Position numbers and translations under genes: made by a program
Notes under the pieces: generated by a model
Told to the model about the DNA's origin: nothing
Database searches by the model: none
What the model saw: only the letters and a program-made list of their open reading frames with translations
Source: Christensenellaceae bacterium
GTDB taxonomy: Bacteria > Bacillota > Clostridia > Christensenellales > Borkfalkiaceae
Assembly (NCBI GenBank): GCA_948890655.1
Contig: CAQTYU010000005.1
Span: 50,520 to 114,519 of the forward strand
Length of the DNA: 64,000 nt
Reading direction: 5' to 3'
Part shown: positions 40,065-47,393 of the stretch, one piece after another
Position numbering within the stretch: position 1 is the first letter of the stretch
How the letters are laid out: each line of letters starts with the position of its first letter

Positions 40065-42046
40065 GATAAAAGGCTCCCGTCCGGCAAATCCTTTTCGGGC
40101 GCAACCAAAGAAAGCGTGCCGTCGGGCGCTTCCGCGCACACCACCATGCCCTCGCTCAAAATCCCCTTCATCTCGCGCGGCGGCAGGTTGCAAACGACAA
40201 TCACCTTTTTGCCCACCATCTCTTCGGCGGTGTAATATTTTGCGATTCCGGAAAGAACCGAAAGCGTGCGCGAACCGACTTTAATCGTTTCGTGCAAAAG
40301 CTTACTCTTTTTAACCGCTTCGCACGCGATTACTTTTCCAACGCGCATTTCAATCTTTCCAAAGTCGTCAATCGTTATTTCTTCCTTTTTTTCCTCGCTT
40401 ACGGGCATCGCTTCCATACGCTGTTTCTCCTCTATTTTTTCTATTGCCCCCTTGATATCTTCAAACTTAACGCGTTCGAACAAGGTTGCGGGGGTTGCGG
40501 TTACTTTATATTCCGTAACGCGCTTATTGCTATTATAATCGCTTTCGACCGCACCGATTTCTTTTAAAATCTTTTCCGCGGCTAAAGGCGTGAACGCACG
40601 AAGCAAATTTGCGCCCACGTCCAAAGAAACAAGCAAATTATATAAAACTTCCGAAAGTCTTTCTCTTTTGCCCTCGTCCTTAGCCAAAAGCCAGGGCGTG
40701 GTTTCGTCTATATATTTGTTCGCCCGTCTGAAAAGCGCCCAAAGGTTATCCATCGCGTCGGAAACTTTGTATTCGTCCATTCTGGCGGCAACCTTTGCGT
40801 AAGTTCCGTTAATAACGCTTTCAAAGTCCTTGTCTGTTTCCTCTTCGGCACCCGTCTTTTTTGCTACTCCGCCCAGATATTGGTTTGTCATCGAAACGGT
40901 GCGTTTTAACAGATTGCCCAACACGTTGGCAAGGTCTGAATTTATTCTGTCGCACATTAGTTCCCAGGTTATTATTCCGTCGTCGGCGTAAGGCATTTCA
41001 TGTAAAACGAAGTATCTAACCGCGTCAACGCCGAAAATTTCAGTCATATCGTCGGCGTACATAACGTTCCCCTTGCTCTTGGACATCTTGTCGCCGCCCT
41101 GCAAAAGCCACGGGTGTCCCAAAACGCATTTCGGCAACGGTTCGCCCAAAGCCATCAAAAATATCGGCCAGTAAACGGTGTGAAAACGTATTATGTCTTT
41201 TCCTATAACGTGCACGTCCGCAGGCCACAGTTTTTTGTACTTTTCAGAACTTCCTTCGGGGTTGTAACCTACGCCAGTAATATAATTGGTGAGCGCGTCC
41301 AGCCAGACGTAAACCACATGGCGCTCATCGAATTCCACAGGCACGCCCCATTTAAACGTAGAGCGCGAAACGCACAAATCCTGCAGTTTGGTCTTTAGTT
41401 GACCCGCCTCGATAAGCTCCAAAAGCTCCTTATCAGACTTTCCGATGAATTCGTCCGCAAGCAAAAAGTTGTTCATCATCTCGTTCTTGCGCGAAACCGG
41501 CAAAATGAAATCGGGGTGGGTGACGATATGCTTTACAAGTTTGCCGGCGTATTTGCCCATCTTAAAGAAATACGCCTCTTCCTTCGCAGGCTTAACTTCC
41601 CTGCCGCAATCGGGACATTTGCCGCCGACAAGCTGGCTCTCCGTCCAAAAGCTTTCGCACGGGGTGCAATATAATCCTTCGTATGCGCCCTTATATATGT
41701 CGCCCTGCTTATAAAGTTTAGTAAATATCTTTTTAACCGCGTCCACGTGATAGTCGTCCGTCGTGCGGATAAACTTATCGTAAGAAACGCCCATCAAGTC
41801 CCAAATGCGCTTAACCTCGCCCGCAACCTCATCAACGAACTGCTTGCAGGTAACGCCCTTTTCGGCGGCTTTCTGTTCCACCTTTTGTCCGTGCTCGTCG
41901 GTGCCCGTCATAAAATACACGTCGTAGCCCTGCGCGCGCTTAAAGCGGCAGATAGCATCGGCAAATATACTTTCGTAAGTATTGCCAATGTGCGGCTTGC
42001 CCGAAGTATAGGTTATTGCGGTCGTCAAATAAAACTTTTCTTTCAT
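40061..42046 (-). CDS. metG: methionyl-tRNA synthetase
   Basis: A 661-residue class I synthetase. The HIGH-like box is YTSGKPHIGNTYESI (residues 13-27), the zinc knuckle is CTPCESFWTESQLVGGKCPDC (128-148), and KMSKSKGN is near 300. The helical anticodon domain follows, and the C-terminal 110 residues form the tRNA-binding (Trbp111-like) domain with IDDFGKIEMRVGKVIACEAV and GIAKYYTAEEMVGKKVIVV. GGAGAA precedes the ATG. It overlaps tatD by 4 bases. Confidence 0.97.
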   Translation of the reverse strand: MKEKFYLTTAITYTSGKPHIGNTYESIFADAICRFKRAQGYDVYFMTGTDEHGQKVEQKAAEKGVTCKQFVDEVAGEVKRIWDLMGVSYDKFIRTTDDYHVDAVKKIFTKLYKQGDIYKGAYEGLYCTPCESFWTESQLVGGKCPDCGREVKPAKEEAYFFKMGKYAGKLVKHIVTHPDFILPVSRKNEMMNNFLLADEFIGKSDKELLELIEAGQLKTKLQDLCVSRSTFKWGVPVEFDERHVVYVWLDALTNYITGVGYNPEGSSEKYKKLWPADVHVIGKDIIRFHTVYWPIFLMALGEPLPKCVLGHPWLLQGGDKMSKSKGNVMYADDMTEIFGVDAVRYFVLHEMPYADDGIITWELMCDRINSDLANVLGNLLKRTVSMTNQYLGGVAKKTGAEEETDKDFESVINGTYAKVAARMDEYKVSDAMDNLWALFRRANKYIDETTPWLLAKDEGKRERLSEVLYNLLVSLDVGANLLRAFTPLAAEKILKEIGAVESDYNSNKRVTEYKVTATPATLFERVKFEDIKGAIEKIEEKQRMEAMPVSEEKKEEITIDDFGKIEMRVGKVIACEAVKKSKLLHETIKVGSRTLSVLSGIAKYYTAEEMVGKKVIVVCNLPPREMKGILSEGMVVCAEAPDGTLSLVAPEKDLPDGSLLS

Positions 42047-42079
42047 ATATAAGAACTTTCTCCGTTTAATTTCCCCAAA

Positions 42080-42108
42080 AGTATAGCACAGCGGCGCTAA
42101 AAAGTAAA
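42080..42108 (-). promoter_or_regulatory. sigma-A promoter for metG
   Basis: Minus-strand TTTACT (42103-42108), 17-base spacer, TATACT (42080-42085), right after the stop codon of the XRE gene. Confidence 0.6.
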
Positions 42109-42348
42109 TTACTTTGAACTCGTTTTATCGGTAACCGTTTCGCCCACGACGTCGCGCCCGATAAGCTCGTCTAAGGTAATTCCATAATAGTCCGCAAGCA
42201 ATTCACAGATATATATGCTCGGAACAACCTCGTCCCTTTCGTAGCGACTTAAATTACCATTATTTATTCCGGTAGCCGCTTCTATTTCTTTAAGCGTTTT
42301 CCCCCGCAATATCCTTTGTTCTTTAAACGTTTCCCCGTATTTTCTCAC
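42109..42348 (-). CDS. XRE-family regulator
   Basis: A 79-residue Cro/C1 DNA-binding protein with GTG start at 42348: FKEQRILRGKTLKEIEAATG, INNGNLSRYERDEVVPSIYI and YYGITLDELIGRDVVGET. AGGTGA precedes the start. It is divergent from a Cys-rich protein gene; two palindromes with the same 16-base layout (TCTGTA-AATA-TACAGA and TCTGCA-TATA-TGCAGA) fill the space between, so it probably represses that gene and itself. Confidence 0.85.
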   Translation of the reverse strand: MRKYGETFKEQRILRGKTLKEIEAATGINNGNLSRYERDEVVPSIYICELLADYYGITLDELIGRDVVGETVTDKTSSK

Positions 42349-42391
42349 AACTCACCTCATGAATATTTTGCTACATATTTGCAGATTTTTC

Positions 42392-42444
42392 TTGACTTCT
42401 GTAAATATACAGATTATAATTATTATATCTGCATATATGCAGAT
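42392..42444 (+). promoter_or_regulatory. repressible promoter: TTGACT-N17-TATAAT with two operators
   Basis: -35 TTGACT (42392-42397), 17-base spacer, -10 TATAAT (42415-42420). Operator 1 (TCTGTAAATATACAGA, 42398-42413) fills the spacer; operator 2 (ATCTGCATATATGCAGAT, 42427-42444, a perfect 18-bp palindrome) covers the start of transcription. Both share TCTGYA-N4-TRCAGA. Confidence 0.85.
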
Positions 42445-42458
42445 ATTTGAGGATTATT

Positions 42459-42725
42459 ATGGAACACAAATGTTTTAACTGCGGGAACTTTAAAGCCTTT
42501 TACAACAAGGGTTATTGCTGTTTTTTGAGAACGGATTGCGGTTTTTGCCAAAAGTTTAATAAAACAAAGCAAAAACACTGCTCCTGCGAAAACTGGGCGC
42601 CGAAATATTACCCGAAGTTTAAAAGCGGCGTGTTTTTAAAGGAGATGGAAACGGCGCTGACGCAGATAAACGGCATAAAGCTTATTTTAGACGAGCTTGA
42701 CGAAGAACTGAAGGGCAAAAAATAG
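42459..42725 (+). CDS. small Cys-rich putative metal-binding protein
   Basis: An 88-residue protein I cannot assign. The first 45 residues contain CFNC (Cys5, Cys8), YCC, DCGFC and HCSC, a CxxC/CC/CxxC/CxC series able to bind two metal ions; the rest is a charged helical tail (GVFLKEMETALTQINGIKLI). GAGGAT precedes ATG 42459 by 5 bases. The gene is driven by the operator-rich promoter at 42392 and is divergent from an XRE gene, so it is likely a switched small effector. Short Cys-rich proteins of this type occur in other Clostridia, to my memory. Confidence 0.7.
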   Translation: MEHKCFNCGNFKAFYNKGYCCFLRTDCGFCQKFNKTKQKHCSCENWAPKYYPKFKSGVFLKEMETALTQINGIKLILDELDEELKGKK

Positions 42726-42760
42726 AATAATTAACCGCTTTAAACTCATAAACATAGTTT

Positions 42761-43381
42761 ATGAACGCTATTTTTACGGTTATTTTAATAAGCTCGCTGA
42801 TTGCGCTCACCTTTGTTGCGCCGGCAGAACTTTTGCCTGCCCTTTTGGGTGGAGCCGAAGACGCGGCGGCAATGGCGCTTACACTGTTTTGCATTTACGC
42901 GGTATGGATGGGGCTTTCCAATCTTGCCGAAAAGAGCGGATTTTCAAAGGGGGCGGCAAGGCTTTTAAAACCGCTTACTAAAAAAATTTTTAAAACGGAA
43001 AACGACGAAGCCTGTGAAAATATCGCGATGAATATGAGTTGTAACCTTTTGGGAATAGGCGGCGCCGCCACCCCCTTTGCCGTAAAAGCAATAAACGAGC
43101 TTGAAAAGGATAAAAACGAATTTGCGCAGAAACTGCTTTTCGTTATAAACGCGACGTCGATTCAACTGTTGCCGAGCACCGTTATTGCCCTGAGGGCAAG
43201 CGCGGGAAGTGCGGCGGCGTTCGATATATTTTTGCCTTCGCTTATATGCACGGCGATTTCCACGTTTTGCGGAGTGGTTTTATTTTTAGTGCTCGAAAAG
43301 CTGAAACCCCGCAGAAAAAAACCGATAAACAAAGCATATACGGGGGTTAAACTAAAATTCAAGGGGCACGGAAGCAAATGA
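42761..43381 (+). CDS. spmA: spore maturation protein A
   Basis: A 206-residue membrane protein with about five membrane segments, needed with SpmB for spore core dehydration. NIAMNMSCNLLGIGGAATPF (about 86-105), the nucleoside-transporter gate-like motif, and LFVINATSIQLLPSTVIALR are characteristic. There is no Shine-Dalgarno; GAATAATT and CATAAACAT, 14 bases apart, 12 bases before the ATG, resemble a SigE promoter. It overlaps spmB by 4 bases. Confidence 0.92.
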   Translation: MNAIFTVILISSLIALTFVAPAELLPALLGGAEDAAAMALTLFCIYAVWMGLSNLAEKSGFSKGAARLLKPLTKKIFKTENDEACENIAMNMSCNLLGIGGAATPFAVKAINELEKDKNEFAQKLLFVINATSIQLLPSTVIALRASAGSAAAFDIFLPSLICTAISTFCGVVLFLVLEKLKPRRKKPINKAYTGVKLKFKGHGSK

Positions 43382-43884
43382 CGGCGCTTATTATTCCTGC
43401 GGTCTTTATTGCCGTTTTCGTGTTTGCAGCCTTTAAAAAAGTTAAAATTTACGACGAGTTTTCAAAGGGCGTAGGCGAAGCGGTTAAGTTCACCGTTTCG
43501 CTCCTCCCCTGTCTTGCGGCGATTTTTATGATGTGCGCTATTTTCGAGGCTTCGCGGCTTTCGGCAATGCTTGTAAACTTGTTGTCGCCCGTGTTCGGCG
43601 CTCTGGGAATACCTAAAGAACTCACAAAACTCGTTTTAATTAAGCCGTTTTCGGGAAGCGGCTCGCTGGCTTACTTAAACGAAATAATTGCAGCGCACGG
43701 CGCGGACAGCTATATTTCGCGGTGCGCGTGCGTTTGCTTTGGGTCTTCGGAGACGGTTTTTTATATTTCGGCGGTTTATTTTGCAAATTTAAAAATGAAA
43801 AAATTGTTTAAACCTATTGCCGCCGTGTTGATTGCAACGCTGGTTTCAACGGTTTTTGCCTGCCTTTTATGCAGAATAATGTAA
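43378..43884 (+). CDS. spmB: spore maturation protein B
   Basis: A 168-residue membrane protein, partner of SpmA. About five membrane segments; LVLIKPFSGSGSLAYLNEII near 80-100 and CACVCFGSSETVFYISAVYF near 118-138 are SpmB signatures (gate-domain repeats). The ATG overlaps spmA by 4 bases. In Bacillus both genes are mother-cell SigE targets; sequence supports only the pairing here. Confidence 0.93.
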   Translation: MTALIIPAVFIAVFVFAAFKKVKIYDEFSKGVGEAVKFTVSLLPCLAAIFMMCAIFEASRLSAMLVNLLSPVFGALGIPKELTKLVLIKPFSGSGSLAYLNEIIAAHGADSYISRCACVCFGSSETVFYISAVYFANLKMKKLFKPIAAVLIATLVSTVFACLLCRIM

Positions 43885-43991
43885 ATTTGTTAAGTTTTTT
43901 CATTAATTGTTACATAATTAATAAATATAAATTTTTTAAAAATATTACCGTAATTTTTTTACTTTTTTCGCAGTTTATGTATAATTATAGC

Positions 43992-44119
43992 TGTAAATAA
44001 CCTTTGCGGTTATTTAAAAACTTGTTTACAGTGCTCACCCGAAAGGGTAGCAACTTCATTTTTCCCCCTTATCATATAGAGGCGGCGCAAACTCCGGTTT
44101 GCGTCGTTTCTGTATTTTT
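43992..44119 (+). ncRNA. orphan small RNA candidate
   Basis: About 125 nt with promoter TTTACT (43958-43963), 16-base spacer, TATAAT (43980-43985). Helices: CUGUAAA/UUUACAG (43991-43997 with 44025-44031) enclosing UAACC-UUUGC-GGUUA, then GCU-ACCC-GAAA-GGGU-AGC with a GNRA tetraloop (44033-44051), a CCCCC single strand, and a terminator GCGGCGCAAAC-TCCG-GUUUGCGUCGU before a U-rich tail. It has no downstream gene and no ORF of note. Confidence 0.55.
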
Positions 44120-44181
44120 ACGGGCATTTTTATATGGACAAATCAGACCTTTTTATGGAATTTTCAGACATTTTGCCTTTC

Positions 44182-44230
44182 AAAAAAGCGCGTTTTTTGA
44201 ACGAATTTTATCAAAAAACGCGCTTTTTTT
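44182..44230 (-). terminator. 19-bp terminator after the cysteine desulfurase gene
   Basis: AAAAAAGCGCGTTTTTTGA and its perfect complement with a 10-base loop; includes the stop codon of the minus-strand gene. Confidence 0.85.
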
Positions 44231-45353
44231 AATTTTTACGAATCCTGTTTATCACCGTTTTTAAGACGCCGACCACGCTTTCGACCTCCTCTTCGGTATT
44301 GTATTTTCCGAAAGAAAAACGAACGGCGGAGTTTACTCTTTCGGGAGGCAAGCCCATTGCGGTAAGCACGTGCGAGGGACTGACCGCGCCCGCCGAACAC
44401 GCCGAACCGGTGGACACGGCGACGCCGTTCAAGTCCAGAAGAAATAAAATATTTTCGCCGGCGCAACCTTCGAAAGATACGTTGGCATTAGATGGAAGGC
44501 GCAGCTTTGCATCGCCGTTGAGACGCGCGCCCTCTATTTCCGTTAAAACTCTTTTTAAAAACGCGTCGCGCAAGACGGCGGTTTTTTTATTGTTTTGCTC
44601 CCTGTCTTTTACCGCCCTTTCAAGCGCTTCGGCAAGTCCCGCAACCGCCGCGGCGTTCAGCGTGCCGCCGCGGAAACCGCGTTCCTGCATTCCGCCCGAA
44701 ATCAGGCGGGTTATTTCAGAGCCGTTTTTAATATACATTGCGCCGAAACCGCGCGGTCCGTAAAACTTGTGGGAGGAAATTCCCAAAGCGTTGCAATGCG
44801 CCGTAGGAAAAGGCAGAACGCCTGCGGTCTGAACGCAGTCGCAATAATAAAAGACATTGTGCGCCTTGCAGATTTTACCTATCTCTTCTACGGGCTGAAT
44901 TGTGCCGACTTCGTTGTTTGCGTGCATAACAGCGCAGAAAATTGTATTAGGGCGGATTGACGCGGCTACGCTGGGCGCGGAAACAATTCCGCGGCAATCG
45001 GGCTTTAAAAAAGTTATTTCAAAGCCGTACTTTTGCATATCCTTTGCGCTTTCTATCAGCGCGGGATGTTCGATTGCCGAAACTATTAAATGCCCCTTAC
45101 GGCGCGCGGCGCACACCCCTTTTAAAGCGGTGTTGCCCGCTTCGGTACCGCCGGAAACAAAGTAGACTTCTTCGCTTTTGCAACCTAAAAGGCGGGCAAC
45201 TTTGTCGCGCGCGGAAATAACCGCGTTGCCCGCAACTCTGCCTGCGGAATGTTGTGACTGCGGATTGCCGAAATCACGACGCATAAACGGGAGCATTTTG
45301 TTTAGTACCGCTTCGTCCAGAGGGGTTGTTGCGGCGTTGTCAAGGTAAATCAT
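44229..45353 (-). CDS. cysteine desulfurase (NifS/IscS family)
   Basis: A 374-residue PLP enzyme that takes sulfur from cysteine for Fe-S clusters, tRNA thiolation or cofactors. YLDNAATTPLDEAVLNKMLP opens it; HPALIES and ANNEVGTIQP line the pocket; the PLP Lys is in SSHKFYGPRGFG (about 194-205); the active Cys is in STGSACSAG near 316-324; PSHVLTAMG follows, as in NifS-like IscS2 type. No iscU, thiI or mnmA is adjacent. ATG 45353 lies one base after the upstream stop. Confidence 0.92.
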   Translation of the reverse strand: MIYLDNAATTPLDEAVLNKMLPFMRRDFGNPQSQHSAGRVAGNAVISARDKVARLLGCKSEEVYFVSGGTEAGNTALKGVCAARRKGHLIVSAIEHPALIESAKDMQKYGFEITFLKPDCRGIVSAPSVAASIRPNTIFCAVMHANNEVGTIQPVEEIGKICKAHNVFYYCDCVQTAGVLPFPTAHCNALGISSHKFYGPRGFGAMYIKNGSEITRLISGGMQERGFRGGTLNAAAVAGLAEALERAVKDREQNNKKTAVLRDAFLKRVLTEIEGARLNGDAKLRLPSNANVSFEGCAGENILFLLDLNGVAVSTGSACSAGAVSPSHVLTAMGLPPERVNSAVRFSFGKYNTEEEVESVVGVLKTVINRIRKN

Positions 45354-45354
45354 A

Positions 45355-46263
45355 TCATTCGGTTGCGGTTGTTTCTTCCGTATTCAAAGCGCTGAATATA
45401 GCGGTGAGCGCGTTGAATTCGACTTTTTTAGCTTCGTACTCTCTGCCGAGGCGTGTGTTTGCGTTGTTTTCGTTACGGCTGACCTTTTGCGAGGTCTTCC
45501 AGAAATTATGCGCGGTGAATAAGGTTGCAATTAAGGCAACCAACGCAAGAGCGGCAAAGACTATTGTTACTATAACCAACACTCCGTCTTTGCGGGAATG
45601 CATTATACTGCCCATAATTGCCGCCGCGATTGCAAAGATAACGAGAGGAACTCCGGTTGCAGCAAACGCGATAAGCGCCTTTTTGCGCTTTTGTTTGAAA
45701 ACCGTGCGGCGCTCCGCCTTTTTGGTTTCGTTTTCTTCGCCCAGAGTTTCAAGCTCTTTTTCGGTTTGAGAAAGCCGCACTGAAAGCGGGGCGGAAATTT
45801 CTTTGAGCGCGCTTTTCTGTTCGGGAGTGCAATAAGCTTTTACGCCCTCCGCGACTTCCGCCGCATCAGACGCGAGAGTGAAATCGGTGAAGTTTTGCGT
45901 GAGCGCCTTAAGCTGTAAAAAACGTATTTCTCCGTTTTTGCCGTCGGTTTCGGCAGCCTCGGCGAGATGATAGCGGGCGGAATCGTAATCGCCATCTTCC
46001 AGCGCGCGTTCAGCCTTTTGAATGAGGTCTGCAATCTTTTCGACGCGGCGTCTTTCCTCGTCCTCGCGCATTTTTTCGCGCGCGGCGAGCTGTTCCGGCG
46101 TCATTACCGCCGCTTCCTCGTCGTCGGTTTCAAACTCGGGGATTTCGAAAGTTAGTTCCTCTTCGGGTTCGCCGTCGATATAGAGCTCGTCCACACCTTC
46201 GGCGTTTTTACGTATTTTGTATTTTTTATCCTTGTCGTCGTCGATTAATCTTTCTTCAGCCAA
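45355..46263 (-). CDS. two-helix-anchored membrane protein with TPR-like N-terminus
   Basis: A 302-residue protein I do not recognise. N-terminal 85 residues are acidic; residues 86-130 contain IQKAERALEDGDYDSARYHLAEAAETDGKNG, one TPR-like hairpin (given in two parts); residues about 130-200 are helical; two membrane segments (about 204-225 and 235-260) follow; and a 40-residue cytoplasmic tail ends it. A single J-like or coat-scaffold function cannot be assigned. It runs into the cysteine desulfurase gene with a 1-base gap, so they form one operon with ispE possibly upstream. Confidence 0.6.
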   Translation of the reverse strand: MAEERLIDDDKDKKYKIRKNAEGVDELYIDGEPEEELTFEIPEFETDDEEAAVMTPEQLAAREKMREDEERRRVEKIADLIQKAERALEDGDYDSARYHLAEAAETDGKNGEIRFLQLKALTQNFTDFTLASDAAEVAEGVKAYCTPEQKSALKEISAPLSVRLSQTEKELETLGEENETKKAERRTVFKQKRKKALIAFAATGVPLVIFAIAAAIMGSIMHSRKDGVLVIVTIVFAALALVALIATLFTAHNFWKTSQKVSRNENNANTRLGREYEAKKVEFNALTAIFSALNTEETTATE

Positions 46264-46310
46264 AATTAAACCTCACTTTGATTTTAAATTTATATACGAT
46301 GAAATCGGTT

Positions 46311-47231
46311 TTAATTGGGGACAACCGTGTTGAATACGGCGCAATTTAAACCGCCTTTATAGCGGCTACGCGCCCATTCGCAGAGTTCCTTTGTTTCGAA
46401 CAGTGCGTAGACGGCACTGCCTGAGCCGGTCATATTTACGCCGAGCGGCGAAAAGCTTTTTAATTCCGCGAGCGCACGCCCGATTTGCGGATTTAACTTT
46501 TGCGCCGGCGCGGACAGGGCGTTTGACAGGCTTTGACCAAGGGTTGTAAAGTCGCCGTTTTTGAGGGAGCAGATTGCGGAGGCAGTTTGATTGAGTGCAC
46601 CGCAACGGAATTCCCGACCGGCCGTGCCCGCCTGACCCGACGACGAATGCGGCGCTGCGCACGGCGCGGACATAAACTCGTCGTAGAGTTTATAACACTG
46701 CGGAGTTGACACTCCTGCCTCGGGGAAAAGCACTAAAAACCAAAGGCTTGCTTGCGTTTTAATACGTTCGACCTGCTCGCCCCTGCCGGTAAGCCGCGCA
46801 AAACCGCCTGAAAGCATATAGCCTGTATCACTGCCGAGATTGTCGGCGAGCTCTTTAAGCTGTGCTTCGCTACCCTGCCCGAAAAGCTTTGCCATACCGT
46901 TTAAAACGCCCGCCGCATCTGCGGAAGAACCGCCCATACCGGCGCCCATAGGAATATTTTTGTAAATTTTTATATCGGCGCCGCCGCAACCGAAACGGTT
47001 TTGATAATTTTTTGCCGCAAGATATGCGTTGTTGTTTTCCGGTTCGATTAATTCGGAACCCAAACCGTGCATTTCAACGGTAATTTTTTTGTCGGCGCGG
47101 CGGTTAAGTTTGATTAAATCATATAAACCGACCGTACAGACAAGGCTGTCGAGAAGATGATAGCCGTTTGACGTTCCCGTTATATCCAAAGTTAAATTGA
47201 GTTTTGCGTAAGCCTTTACGCGGACGTTCAT
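46311..47231 (-). CDS. ispE: 4-diphosphocytidyl-2-C-methyl-D-erythritol kinase
   Basis: A 306-residue GHMP kinase of the MEP isoprenoid pathway. VKAYAKLNLTLDITG is the start motif; the ATP loop IPMGAGMGGSSADAAG is near 92-107; LGSDTGYMLSGGFARLTGRG and NMTGSGSAVYALFETKE are motifs II and III. The ATG lies at +1 of the promoter (TTGAAA-N17-TATAAT at 47238-47266), with no Shine-Dalgarno, so translation is probably leaderless. It may lead the short operon through 44229. Confidence 0.95.
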   Translation of the reverse strand: MNVRVKAYAKLNLTLDITGTSNGYHLLDSLVCTVGLYDLIKLNRRADKKITVEMHGLGSELIEPENNNAYLAAKNYQNRFGCGGADIKIYKNIPMGAGMGGSSADAAGVLNGMAKLFGQGSEAQLKELADNLGSDTGYMLSGGFARLTGRGEQVERIKTQASLWFLVLFPEAGVSTPQCYKLYDEFMSAPCAAPHSSSGQAGTAGREFRCGALNQTASAICSLKNGDFTTLGQSLSNALSAPAQKLNPQIGRALAELKSFSPLGVNMTGSGSAVYALFETKELCEWARSRYKGGLNCAVFNTVVPN

Positions 47232-47237
47232 AAACTG

Positions 47238-47266
47238 ATTATATCACACAATTAACGGGGTTTCAA
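47238..47266 (-). promoter_or_regulatory. ispE promoter predicting a leaderless mRNA
   Basis: Minus-strand TTGAAA (47261-47266), 17-base spacer, perfect TATAAT (47238-47243), 6 bases, then the ATG at 47231. Confidence 0.75.
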
Positions 47267-47327
47267 TTATTTTTAAAAAAAGGATGAAAATTTATGGATT
47301 TTCAGTTCAACGCGCCGGAAACGGAGC

Positions 47328-47371
47328 GCTGAAAAAATGACGGCGGCGCGGGCTGTAAGCCCGCGCCGCCG
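47328..47371 (-). terminator. terminator after the SipL-like gene
   Basis: A 13-bp GC stem (CGGCGGCGCGGGC and its complement, loop TTACA on the minus strand), then TCATTTTTTC. Confidence 0.7.
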
Positions 47372-47393
47372 CTATTACGTTGTTTACCGCGGT

